Origin: Catenulispora pinisilvae
GTDB taxonomy: Bacteria; Actinomycetota; Actinomycetes; Streptomycetales; Catenulisporaceae
Direction: 5' to 3'
Assembly (NCBI RefSeq): GCF_015356865.1
Contig: NZ_JAAFZA010000028.1
Location: forward strand, 1 to 64,000
Length of the DNA stretch: 64,000 nt
The number at the start of each line of letters is the position of its first letter. Positions within the stretch are counted from its first letter, which is position 1. Below are positions 53,033-61,480 of the stretch, in pieces. The notes below the pieces were generated by a model. That model made no database searches. It was not told the origin of the DNA and worked only from the letters and a program-made list of their open reading frames with translations. Both the position numbers and the translations under genes were made by a program.

Positions 53033-54622
53033 TCAGGAACCTACAAGGGCGTTTCCAGCATTGATGATTGAGGCGATGGCCTCGGCGGCGGCGTGCTGTG
53101 ATTCGGAGACCACCGAGGTGTAGGTGTCGCGGGTGATCGCGGAGTTAGAGTGACCGAGCATCTCCTGGACGATCTTGATGTCAACGCCTGCGGACAGGGC
53201 GTGGGTGGCCGCGCCATGACGCATGTCGTGGAGCCGGATCGGTGGCAGGTCGGCCTCGCGGACCAGCAGTTCGAACTGGCGGGAGATCCATCCCGGGTGC
53301 AGAGGCGACCCGTCCGGGGCGGTGAAGACCAGTCCGGTGTCGATCCAGCCGGGACCGTGGGCCAGGCGCTGTTTTCCTTGGCGCGTGCGGTGGGACTTGA
53401 GCCGGGAGGCGGTGGCGGTGTCCAGGGCGATGACTCGCTCTCCGGCGTCGGACTTCGGGGAGGTGAGGGCTGTATCCCAGCCGAGCTGGACGATTTGCTG
53501 GGTCACGGTCATCTCTGATGCCGTCAGGTCCAGGTCTACCCAGCGCAGCCCGCAGGCCTCGCCCCGGCGGAGCCCGGTGAAGGCGATCAGGTGGAACAGG
53601 ACGCCGTGTTCGTGGCCGACTGCGCGGTTCAGGAACGCGGCGGTCTGCTCGGCGGTCCAGACCATGACGGCTGAGGGCTTGTCTCCGGTGCGCCGCCACT
53701 CGGCCACGCGGTTCGGCGTCCAGACCTTGGCCTTGGGTCTTTTGCCGGAGGGCAGGGTGGCGAGTTTGGCGACGTTGAGGGTGAGCAGCTGCTCGGAGCA
53801 GGCCGCCGAGAGCGCGGATCGCAGTGTGGCCAGGATCCGCTGTCGGGTCGCAGGGCCGGTCGGGCGGCGGTAGGGCGGCATCTCGGCGAGTTTGGCTCGG
53901 GCCGCGTTGGCGGCGGCGCGGTCGCCATTGGAGCGGGCCTGTTTCATGGCGTTCTCCACCGCTCGGCGTGCCGCGTTCTCGGCTGGCAGGATGTCGGCTC
54001 GCTCGGCGATCGCGGCGAACATGGCGTGGACGTGCGCGGTGCGTAGCCCGTCCAGGAGAACGTCGCCGAGGTGAGGTTTCAGATGGACGTCGATATGGAT
54101 GCCGTAGGAGCGGGCGGTGCCGGGAGCGAGGTCTCCCTTGGAGACCAGCCACTGGGTCAGCCACTCGCCGGTGGTCATCTTGTCGATGATGGGCTGGCCG
54201 GTTCTCAGGTTCTTGCGGATCTCGTCGTAGTTGGGCAGCGCCTTCTTGTCCTTCAGCGTCGTCCGGATCCGCTCGACGATCGCCAGACGGTTCTTTACAG
54301 CCGTCGCCGGATCGTCGGCGTGGTCGTCGGCCAACGCGAGCAGTCGCCGGATGTCGGTGACTGCGGTTTCGGCGTCCTCAGAGGTGGCGATCCCACCCTG
54401 GGACAGGTGCTGGCGGGGCCGGTCCTTGCCGACGTTGACCTCGATCTGGAAGTACCAGGTGCCATGCTTGGGGTTCCAACTGCTGCCTCGCCGTAGCTGA
54501 GGGCAGTCGGCGCCCAGACGCCGCATCTTGGGCTTGCCATCGGGCCCGATAACGGCGTCGCCGTTGTCGTCGGTTACCGCGATGCGACAGCCGCACTTCT
54601 TGAAGACTGGATTCTTGGCCAT
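53033..54622 (-). CDS. int: Tyrosine site-specific integrase
   Basis: The 529-aa protein has the catalytic residues of the tyrosine recombinase family: Arg in FTGLRRGEACGLRW, H-x-x-R in RLHDMRHGAATHAL, His in MLGHSNS, and the nucleophile Tyr in RDTYTSV. A SAM-like core-binding domain lies around residues 165-230. The start is ATG 54622 after an AGGGA. The excisionase-like gene lies 139 nt upstream. This pair marks the end of an integrative element such as an AICE. Confidence 0.95.
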   Translation of the reverse strand: MAKNPVFKKCGCRIAVTDDNGDAVIGPDGKPKMRRLGADCPQLRRGSSWNPKHGTWYFQIEVNVGKDRPRQHLSQGGIATSEDAETAVTDIRRLLALADDHADDPATAVKNRLAIVERIRTTLKDKKALPNYDEIRKNLRTGQPIIDKMTTGEWLTQWLVSKGDLAPGTARSYGIHIDVHLKPHLGDVLLDGLRTAHVHAMFAAIAERADILPAENAARRAVENAMKQARSNGDRAAANAARAKLAEMPPYRRPTGPATRQRILATLRSALSAACSEQLLTLNVAKLATLPSGKRPKAKVWTPNRVAEWRRTGDKPSAVMVWTAEQTAAFLNRAVGHEHGVLFHLIAFTGLRRGEACGLRWVDLDLTASEMTVTQQIVQLGWDTALTSPKSDAGERVIALDTATASRLKSHRTRQGKQRLAHGPGWIDTGLVFTAPDGSPLHPGWISRQFELLVREADLPPIRLHDMRHGAATHALSAGVDIKIVQEMLGHSNSAITRDTYTSVVSESQHAAAEAIASIINAGNALVGS

Positions 54623-54761
54623 ATGAGAGTCCCTGTTTTGTGGTGCTTCGGTGGTCACTGCGGTGTCCGTCGGTGCGGCACGGCGCACTGCCACGCTTGG
54701 CCGCACCGATGGACAGAATCCGCTGCTGGTGGTCGATGGACGCTCTAGTCGGCCCGCGGCG

Positions 54762-55091
54762 TCAAGTCGCTGACAAGCCTTGGCAATCGGGCTCGACTCG
54801 TGCCAGACGCAGTGGCCGGTGTTCTGACTGGTCGTCCGGATCCGCTTCGCCGGTGGCCCCGGCCGCGGTCTCGATCAGGACTGGGGCGGCCAGACCCAGG
54901 AAGGCGAGCAGATCGGCGGTCGGAACCCGCACGGTGGTTCCGAAACGCAGTACCCGGCACGGGAAACGGTCTTTGCGCAGCAGCCCGAACGCTGTGGTAC
55001 GTCCTATGCCCAGGAGCCGAGCGGCGGTGACGATATCGAGGGTTGGCGGCAGAGCGGCGAGGTCGCCGAGGGCGATCGGCGTCCCGCTCAT
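54762..55091 (-). CDS. xis: Excisionase-like MerR/HTH_17 protein
   Basis: The 109-aa protein contains the winged-HTH pattern TLDIVTAARLLGIGRTTAFG followed by the FRVLRFG-type wing (FPCRVLRFGTTVRVPTADLLAFLGL), typical of excisionases encoded next to integrases. Its C terminus is disordered and charged. It would direct excision by the adjacent integrase. Confidence 0.88.
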   Translation of the reverse strand: MSGTPIALGDLAALPPTLDIVTAARLLGIGRTTAFGLLRKDRFPCRVLRFGTTVRVPTADLLAFLGLAAPVLIETAAGATGEADPDDQSEHRPLRLARVEPDCQGLSAT

Positions 55092-55350
55092 CGTCCTGCT
55101 CCTGCCTGCGAACCGCCGATGTATGTCGCAGCGGTCGTGGACTGTCCGCGGCGGGCGCGGCGAGTCGACTTGGCTTTTGGATGGCAGTGTCGGGCGGAAG
55201 CGGTCAATGATTCTCCGATCGGGCGAGGTGGTTGCGGTGTGAGGTGGCTATGGGTGCTCGTCAGCCTGACGGACGCCAGGGCGGCAGGTTCGACGTCCGA
55301 CGGCCGCGCCTCCGCTGGCTGGGACGGCGAAGACGTTCGCCTTGCGGCGC

Positions 55351-56496
55351 TCAGCGCTCCTCCCCCAGGGGGCTTCCCCATCGGTGGGGGAGCGCCCGGC
55401 GGGCAAGTTCGCGGAAGGCGGTCTCAGCGTGCTGCGGGACGACGCCGTTGCCGGCCAGCCGTAGTGCGGCGATCCGTGAGACGTCGGGGACCCCGGCCAG
55501 GTAGTCGTCGGTCGGTAGTCCCATCGCCCAGGCGGTGAACTCCGGGCGCAGGCGCGGGCGTCCGTTGCGTCCAGGCTCGGTGGGGTCAGGCGCAGTGCGG
55601 CCGAGGACGTGCTCCCAACGCCGGACCGCGTCGGTGTAGACGCCCCACGGGTAGGTGGAATGTGTGGTCAGGCCGCCTCCGGCAGGCGCTCTGCGGGCAC
55701 GGCCGGATGCCGGGCCAGCCTGGCGATCGCCGAGGTGAGCATCAGGTCTCCCTTGGACCCGTGCTGGTTCGGCGAGCCCTTCGTGCCGTCCGACGCCCTC
55801 GGCGTCGGGAACAGCACCACCTCCGAGCGCTTCCCCGCCAGGACCGACACCGCGTCGTCCAGTCCCACCGAGTGACCCCCGGCCCGGCGCGCAACGGGGT
55901 CGGAGGCTCCCCGCCCGTCGCCGTCGCGGGCCTGGGGAGTGGGCAGCAGTTTCGAGGAGCCGGGTCGCGTCTTCGCCGGGTTGCCAGGCGAGGATGAACA
56001 TGCGGGCTCGTCGGTGCGGGGCGCCAACTTCGGCTGCTCGTAGGCTGAGCCATTCCGTGTGGTACCCGCTGCCGGCCAGGTCGGCTTGGACGCGGTCGAG
56101 GCCGCGTCCGCGGAGCTGAGCAACGTTTTCCAGGAGCACGAGATGGGGTCGTAGATCGCGAACGGCGGCTGCGACGGTGAACCAGAGGCCACTCCTATTT
56201 CCCTTCTTCAAGCCCTCGCCGCGTCCGGCGATGGATATGTCTTGGCACGGCCATCCGGCCGTGAGGATGTCGACGCCCTGCACCGCGTTGCGGTCGGCGA
56301 AGTCCAGGGCAGTGATGTCTCCGAGGTTCGGCACCCGGCGGTGGTGGTGTTTGAGGACCCGGATTGCGTCGGGGTCGTTGTCGGCGAACCAGGCAGGCTT
56401 GGCGCCGAACACCTTCCGGGCGGCGAGGTCGAGGCCGCCGTACCCGGTACACAGGCTTCCGAGTCGCGGCGCGCTGCTCGCGCGCGCCGGGCTCAA
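55351..56496 (-). CDS. DNA C5-cytosine methyltransferase, middle segment out of frame
   Basis: The 381-aa frame has motif I SLCTGYGGLDLAAR, catalytic motif IV AGWPCQDISIAG, ENVAQLRGRG (VI), RRARMFI (VIII) and motif X GNGVVPQ. Between about 55675 and 55985 the family-typical sequence (SKLLPTPQARDGDGRG; FPTPRASDGTKGSPNQHGS) lies in another frame, so two compensating frameshifts are likely. That segment is variable in the family, so activity is possible but doubtful. The start TTG 56496 overlaps the PAPS-reductase-like stop codon. Confidence 0.8.
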   Translation of the reverse strand: MSPARASSAPRLGSLCTGYGGLDLAARKVFGAKPAWFADNDPDAIRVLKHHHRRVPNLGDITALDFADRNAVQGVDILTAGWPCQDISIAGRGEGLKKGNRSGLWFTVAAAVRDLRPHLVLLENVAQLRGRGLDRVQADLAGSGYHTEWLSLRAAEVGAPHRRARMFILAWQPGEDATRLLETAAHSPGPRRRRAGSLRPRCAPGRGSLGGTGRRGVGPGGEALGGGAVPDAEGVGRHEGLAEPARVQGRPDAHLGDRQAGPASGRARRAPAGGGLTTHSTYPWGVYTDAVRRWEHVLGRTAPDPTEPGRNGRPRLRPEFTAWAMGLPTDDYLAGVPDVSRIAALRLAGNGVVPQHAETAFRELARRALPHRWGSPLGEER

Positions 56497-57422
56497 GCAG
56501 CCACCTCCGAGAACTCCGGCGGCTGTTCGGGGCGGCCGGAGCGGCAGGCCCATGGGGAGCAGCCGTCGGGGTCGCCGTTCTCCCAGTTGTCGGCCTCGTC
56601 GGTGCCGACCAGGCGCAGGTGCTGACGCTTGGGCGGGGCGTCGATCGGCGCGGAGTCCAGCGGCAACAGCGAAGGGTGCAAGAACGCCTCGCCCAGCAGG
56701 GGTCGGCCGTTGGCGTTGGCGCGGGCGTTGCCGGCGCGGATGGCGCGGTCGAACTCCACGGCCTCGTCCCACTGCTGCGGGTGGTTGTCCCTCAGGTTCC
56801 TCCAGCCGGCATTGGACGTGTACGGGCAACCGATACAGGCGCTTTTGGACACGGCAGCGAAGCCGTGGGCGTCGAGGTATGCCTGGGTATCGGCGCGGGT
56901 GAGGCCGAGTTGCAGCAGCGGAAACTCGTTGACCGCGTATTTCACACCGGAGTCCTTGGCCCGGTGGAATTCATCTGAGCTGATTCCGACCCACATCGAC
57001 AGGTGTTGGCCGCGTTTGACGCGGCCGACGCGCCCGTCCTCGAAGACCTCTGCTCCCAGACGGCGGCGCGCCTCGGCAAGCAATATCTTGATCTTGTATG
57101 TAGATGTGCACTGCCTGCGCAGCATGCCCTTGGATCCGTTGGGGTTGCGGATGAACATCGGCATGGTGGAGAAGCGGCTGTTGGGGTCGAGGGCGTCGCG
57201 ACGGATGTCCCCGGCGCGCAGCCGGACGACTTCGATGCCGGCGGGGCGGGCGACTTCGTTCTCCAGGCGGTCCAGGGCGGCGTAGGTCTCCGGGCGTTCC
57301 CAGCCGGTGTCGGCGAAGGCGGCGTAGTCGAGCTTGGGGAGCAGGCCGTGCGCGGACATCAGCAGCAGAGCGGAGCTTTGGACCCCGGCGCCCAGGCTGA
57401 GCGCGGTGATGGTTGGTGTCAT
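56493..57422 (-). CDS. PAPS-reductase/PP-loop family protein
   Basis: The 309-aa protein starts with a PP-loop SLGAGVQSSALLLMSA for ATP binding. It has the conserved RRQCTSTYKI and a CIGCPYTSNAGWRNL cluster. With the first Cys this could bind an Fe-S cluster, as in PAPS reductase and DndC-type proteins. AAGGA precedes ATG 57422. It is co-translated with the cytosine methyltransferase, which suggests a DNA-modification role in the element, but phage relatives are of unknown function. Confidence 0.85.
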   Translation of the reverse strand: MTPTITALSLGAGVQSSALLLMSAHGLLPKLDYAAFADTGWERPETYAALDRLENEVARPAGIEVVRLRAGDIRRDALDPNSRFSTMPMFIRNPNGSKGMLRRQCTSTYKIKILLAEARRRLGAEVFEDGRVGRVKRGQHLSMWVGISSDEFHRAKDSGVKYAVNEFPLLQLGLTRADTQAYLDAHGFAAVSKSACIGCPYTSNAGWRNLRDNHPQQWDEAVEFDRAIRAGNARANANGRPLLGEAFLHPSLLPLDSAPIDAPPKRQHLRLVGTDEADNWENGDPDGCSPWACRSGRPEQPPEFSEVAA

Positions 57423-57450
57423 AGGCGTCCTTAAGGAGTCGAGGCGTTGG

Positions 57451-57684
57451 TCATGAGGTGGTGGTGGAGCGGAAGCACCCGCAGATCTCTTCAGGACTGC
57501 TGCAGCCGACGGTCCAGTGCAGGTTCTGCGTCCAGAGGAACAGGTCGAGGAAGTGGTTGGGGACGCCGAGGCGGTAGGCGTGGTGGGCGAGTTCGCTGAT
57601 CTCATCGCCCAGCGGCTGGTCGTCCGCGTCGGCACCGTGGATCGCCAGCAGCTGGTCGGTGTATTCGGCGATGTCGGCGGTCAT
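57451..57684 (-). CDS. Hypothetical protein, 77 aa
   Basis: The small protein has an acidic first half (EYTDQLLAIHGADADDQPLG) and a His/Trp/Cys-containing second half. GGAG precedes ATG 57684. It lies just upstream of the PAPS-reductase-like gene and probably shares its transcript. Confidence 0.65.
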   Translation of the reverse strand: MTADIAEYTDQLLAIHGADADDQPLGDEISELAHHAYRLGVPNHFLDLFLWTQNLHWTVGCSSPEEICGCFRSTTTS

Positions 57685-57964
57685 GGTTCTCCAAGCGGGT
57701 GTGCAGGTGGGTGTGGTTCGCGCCGGTGGGCGCGTGGCGCGTGGCACGTGGCGGCTGCAGGTTCGCCGTGCCCAGGGCTGAGTTGTTCCTCAGCCCGTCA
57801 CGAGGTGCGGGGAATGCCGTCGATGCCGCACGCTTCTTCGGCTGCTCAGTGCGTCTCGTAGCGACGGCGCGGCTTCATGCAGCGGTCTATCTGCCGCATG
57901 GATATGGGCAGTCGGTGGTGTGAGCCCACGCGGTGAGTCGGTGATCGTGCCGGGGGCCGGGTGT

Positions 57965-58273
57965 TCAGTGGTGGCGCGTCTTGCAGCGGCAGCCGGGTCG
58001 GCGATCGGTGTGGCGCAGCGCGCAGCGGCAGCCGGGCCGTGCAGGATCGGTGCTGGTGACCGGACCCTGTCCGGGCCCGGTGGTCTCGGCCTGGTGGCTG
58101 GCGATGACGGCGGCGCTCCAGTTGAGCAGGTTCTGGGTGCGTGTCTTGATGTCGGCCAGTTCGGCGCGCACCGCGCGTTCGATGAGATCGGCGTGGTTGG
58201 CGTCGCCGGGCTTGGCGGCCAGGCCGTGGGTGGCGGCGAGCGTGTCGATGTAGGTCTGGTTATCGAGGGTCAT
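57965..58273 (-). CDS. Hypothetical protein with Cys-rich tail, 102 aa
   Basis: The C-terminal 30 residues contain two C-R-C repeats (GCRCALRHTDRRPGCRCKTR), which may bind metal. The N-terminal part is helical. AGGAG precedes ATG 58273. No known family is recognised. Confidence 0.65.
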   Translation of the reverse strand: MTLDNQTYIDTLAATHGLAAKPGDANHADLIERAVRAELADIKTRTQNLLNWSAAVIASHQAETTGPGQGPVTSTDPARPGCRCALRHTDRRPGCRCKTRHH

Positions 58274-58362
58274 GACTCTCCTGGTGCATCAAGGGTGCGG
58301 GCCGGGCGGTGGCGGATTGGCTCCGGAGCGATGGGTAACGGCTCTGATGCCGGGCAGGCCCG

Positions 58363-58815
58363 TCAGTCGTTGTTGGTCGTCGGCGGGGCTCCGGCTTGCC
58401 ACAGGGTTCGGGCGATGTTGTCGGTGCCGAGGTTGCGGCGTGGCCGGGTCTGGGAGCTCCAGCCGGGGCGCGGCGGCAGGTGGCGGACTGGATGCCAGCC
58501 GGAGGCTTTCAAGCTCGCGCCGGTCTCGGTGCCCTGCGTGTAGGTGATCATGCGGCGGTAGCCGATCGCGCGGGCCGCGCGCCAGGCTGCGGAGTACAGC
58601 CGTGAGCAGCTACCAGGAACTGAGAGCGTGGCCAGACGTGTCACTTCGAGGGTGTAGCCGTCGTCCAGGTGTCGGGCGACCGGCCGGCCGATGATGGCGA
58701 CCGCGACGAGTTCGCCGCCGGGAGCGGCTAGGCCGATGGAGAACTTGTGCCCGCAGGGAGGTTGGTGGTGGCGGTGATGCGCGGCGACGAAGGCGCGTGC
58801 CTGTTTCAGGCTCAC
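58363..58815 (-). CDS. XF1762-like phage protein (Mom-related acetyltransferase-like fold)
   Basis: The 150-aa protein matches the family by the order of AFVAAHHRHHQPPCGHKFSI, IGRPVARHLDDG, LEVTRLATL, GYRRMITYTQ and ASLKASGWH. XF1762-type proteins occur in phages and integrative elements near DNA-modification genes; a Mom-like link is a structural inference, not shown for this protein. Start GTG 58815. Confidence 0.75.
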   Translation of the reverse strand: MSLKQARAFVAAHHRHHQPPCGHKFSIGLAAPGGELVAVAIIGRPVARHLDDGYTLEVTRLATLSVPGSCSRLYSAAWRAARAIGYRRMITYTQGTETGASLKASGWHPVRHLPPRPGWSSQTRPRRNLGTDNIARTLWQAGAPPTTNND

Positions 58816-58866
58816 CGGCTGGATCCTGAACCGGTCGGTCCCTTGTTGCCGAGGCGGCGGGGCGGA

Positions 58867-59343
58867 TCAAGAGGCGGTGTCGTGGTGTGCCGGGCTGGCC
58901 TCGATACGGGATCCTGCGCGTGCGTGATTGTTGTTCAGTTGGCGGCCGGCGGTCAGTCCGGCGGCGGCGATAGCGGCGAGCATGAAGAACACCCAGTCCA
59001 TGATCGAGTGGCCGCCCGCGACATTTCGGAACAGCTCGCCGCCGTGGTCGACGATGACACCGGCGGGGATGTCGTAGTGCAGCCAGAGCGCTACGGCCAC
59101 GGCTACGTAGTCGCCGATGAAGCCGACGGTGAAGGCCAGGACGGCGGCGATGGCCGGGAGCAGTGCGGTGCGCGGCGCTGGGGTGCGGGTCAGTGTGCGG
59201 GCCAGGACGAGACCGACGGCCAGGCAGGCGTATGCGAAGTGGTACTGGGTGATCCCGGAGACGATGCCCCAGGCGAGGGTCAGGACGGCGGTGGCGGCCA
59301 GGGCGCGGGTGATGGCGGGACAGGTAGCGAGCGGGGTGGGGAT
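58867..59343 (-). CDS. Integral membrane protein, 158 aa, non-standard start
   Basis: There are about four to five hydrophobic segments (ALAATAVLTLAWGIVSGI; FAYACLAVGLVLARTL; LLPAIAAVLAFTVGFIGDYV; MDWVFFMLAAIAAAGL). No ATG, GTG or TTG is in frame before the coding sequence loses two membrane segments. A GGAG lies 5 nt before an ATC at 59343-59341, the likely start. It is possibly an operon member with the lipoprotein genes. Confidence 0.68.
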   Translation of the reverse strand: MPTPLATCPAITRALAATAVLTLAWGIVSGITQYHFAYACLAVGLVLARTLTRTPAPRTALLPAIAAVLAFTVGFIGDYVAVAVALWLHYDIPAGVIVDHGGELFRNVAGGHSIMDWVFFMLAAIAAAGLTAGRQLNNNHARAGSRIEASPAHHDTAS

Positions 59344-59435
59344 GGCAACTCCTAGACGGGAGGTCGGTGCGAATGGAAGGGGCGGGGCCCAGCCGGACTG
59401 CGGGCGGCGCGGCGGTCCGGTCGGGCCAGCAGCCC

Positions 59436-60188
59436 CTATACCGGTTGGCCGGTGAGGCGGGCGGTGAGCAGCTGCGCGGCCTTGAGCGCGGAGCTGTTGT
59501 CGGCGTCCGGGTAGTCGTCGCTGATGGCGGCGAGCTTGTCGCCGACGCGTACGAGGATCAGTTCGGGCTGCTGGTAGGTTGCCGCATCCGGTCCGGTCGC
59601 GGTGACGCGGACGTCGAGGGCCTGGTCGCCGAGTCCGTGGATTGCCGTGGCGGTGACGGTGCCGGCCACGCTCGCGCCGTCGGCGTTCGCGGCGGAGAAG
59701 CTCTGGCATCGGTCTGCGAGCGCGTGGATCTCGGCGATCTGGCGGCCGGCATCGCCGGGGTTGGTGGCGGCCAGGACGATCTGCGCGATCGGCATGCCGT
59801 GCTCGGTCAGCGTCTCTTTCGCGTATGCGGCGCGGTAGTCGGCGCTGGCCTCATCAGCGGTGATCTGCGGGACGACGTCACAGTCGGCGTCAGTGATCAG
59901 CGGGGTCGGCAGGTCGTTCGGGCTGGTCCAGTTCTGGCCGCTGTCGGCGGTGTCGGTGATAGCGATGGCGGAGCTCAGGTCCGAGCGTTGCAGAAGCAGG
60001 TTCTTCAGCGTGGACCCGGTGGCGGTTGCATTCGGTACGTGGCTGCGGGCCGTACCGAGAACGGGTGGGTTTCCGGCGGTCGATCGGGAGTCCGGGTGGC
60101 TGCTGCCGCAGGCAGTTAGGCAGGCGGTGATGATACTGGCCGTGGCGAGGTAGGCGGCGGTGTGGGCGATGGCGGTGCGGAGGTTCAG
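59436..60188 (-). CDS. Secreted lipoprotein, paralogue 1, probable CTG start
   Basis: The 250-aa protein begins with a signal sequence ending in the lipobox LTAC (about residue 26), followed by a low-complexity linker and a domain shared with the next gene (DYRAAYAKETL; DAATYQQPELILVRVGDKLA). The only well-placed initiation codon is CTG at 60188, 5 nt after AGGAG. Starting at the first standard codon in frame (ATG 59795) would remove the signal and half of the domain. Confidence 0.7.
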   Translation of the reverse strand: MNLRTAIAHTAAYLATASIITACLTACGSSHPDSRSTAGNPPVLGTARSHVPNATATGSTLKNLLLQRSDLSSAIAITDTADSGQNWTSPNDLPTPLITDADCDVVPQITADEASADYRAAYAKETLTEHGMPIAQIVLAATNPGDAGRQIAEIHALADRCQSFSAANADGASVAGTVTATAIHGLGDQALDVRVTATGPDAATYQQPELILVRVGDKLAAISDDYPDADNSSALKAAQLLTARLTGQPV

Positions 60189-60323
60189 TGGTTCTCCTGG
60201 AGCGCGGGGGCCTGGCGATCGGGGCGTGGGACGAGATTCGTGGTGGCGAGTTGCTGTTCACCGCGTTCGGTGTGCCCTTCGGACCGTCGCGGTCCGGGGT
60301 GTAGGGGTGAGGCGGGCGCCGGG

Positions 60324-61073
60324 CTACTTGTGCGTGTTGGTCAGGCGCTCGGTCAGGAGGTTGGCGGCCGAGACGGCGTCGGCTTCGTCGCGGGTGTGGT
60401 CGGCGTCGGAGACGGCGGCGATCTCATAACCGACGCGGACGAGAATGACTTCGGGCTGGGAGTACTTCGCGGCGTCCGGGCCCGCGGCAGCCACGCGGAT
60501 GCGGATCGCCTCGTCGCCGAATCCGGCATAGCTGTCCAGGGATACCGTGCCTCCGACCGATGCTCCGGTGGCATCCGGGGCCGCGAACGACGCGCAGCGC
60601 TTGGCGAATTCGCGTATCTCGTTCAGCTGCTTTGCGGCGTCGCCGGGGTGGGTGGAGGCGACGACGAGCTGCACGCTGGTGCCGGCGACATCCAGCTCCT
60701 CGGAGGCGTAGGCGGCGCGGTAGTCGCCGGTGAGGACATCGGCGTCGATCGCGGGGGCCGCGGTGCAGTCGGCGCTCGGCAGCGACGGCGCCGCGAGGTC
60801 AGCCCCGGAGATGACGTAGGTGCCGGTGTCGTAGACGCCGGAAATGGTGATCCCGGTGGCCAGGTCCGCGGTCGTCGGCAGCACCGCTCGCAGGGCCGGA
60901 CCGGTCAACACCGAGGTAGCGGCCGTCGACGGTGCGGCTACCGGGGCTTTGGTGGCGGCCGGTCTCCCAGTAGGGCTGCGGTGGTCGCTGCCGCAGGCGG
61001 ACAGCGTGGCGCTCAGCGCTGCGGCGGTGGCGAGGGCAGCGCCTGCCTTGGCCAGGGCGGTACGGCGGATCAA
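60324..61073 (-). CDS. Secreted lipoprotein, paralogue 2
   Basis: The 249-aa protein has a signal peptide (RRTALAKAGAALATAAALSA) with lipobox LSAC. It has the same extracellular domain as paralogue 1, including DYRAAYASEEL and PDAAKYSQPEVILVRVGYEI. The start is TTG 61073, 6 nt after AAGGAG; an ATG at 61199 in frame would put about 40 disordered residues before the signal. It may be a cell-surface protein of a conjugative element. Confidence 0.78.
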   Translation of the reverse strand: MIRRTALAKAGAALATAAALSATLSACGSDHRSPTGRPAATKAPVAAPSTAATSVLTGPALRAVLPTTADLATGITISGVYDTGTYVISGADLAAPSLPSADCTAAPAIDADVLTGDYRAAYASEELDVAGTSVQLVVASTHPGDAAKQLNEIREFAKRCASFAAPDATGASVGGTVSLDSYAGFGDEAIRIRVAAAGPDAAKYSQPEVILVRVGYEIAAVSDADHTRDEADAVSAANLLTERLTNTHK

Positions 61074-61195
61074 GAAGGTCTCCTTGCGGACTGTGGTGGA
61101 CAGCGGGACTGGGCGCTTGCTGGGTGTGGGGGGCGTGTGTTTGGAGCTGGCGGTGCGAGGGCTTTCGGCTCGTGTGGGATGGGGCGTGCGGTCGG

Positions 61196-61480
61196 TCATG
61201 GGCTGTGCGGATCGGGGCTCGGGTCGCGGATGACGGTGTGGGGTCCGGTGCCGTTGGCCAGTCGCCGGGCGTGGGCGTGGCACAGCCGCAGTCCAGCGGT
61301 GCGGACGCCTGCTCCGGTTGCGACCGCCGGCATCGGGCAGACGGGGTATCGGCGTGTACCCATCGCGGCGGTGCGGCAGCGGCGGCACCACGGCCCGGCC
61401 GGGTCGATCACGAGTGGGGCGTGGCAGTGTTTGCACAGCGGCGGACGGCCTTGGCAGGTTTGCTGCTCCGGTGGTGTCAC
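61196..61480 (-). CDS. Small zinc-ribbon protein, 94 aa
   Basis: Cysteines are spaced as zinc knuckles (LCKHCHAPL, PWCRRCRT, YPVCPMP), with a further CHAHARRL. GTG 61480 overlaps the DNA methylase stop (GTGA), so the two are co-translated. A DNA- or partner-binding role is likely. Confidence 0.7.
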   Translation of the reverse strand: MTPPEQQTCQGRPPLCKHCHAPLVIDPAGPWCRRCRTAAMGTRRYPVCPMPAVATGAGVRTAGLRLCHAHARRLANGTGPHTVIRDPSPDPHSP

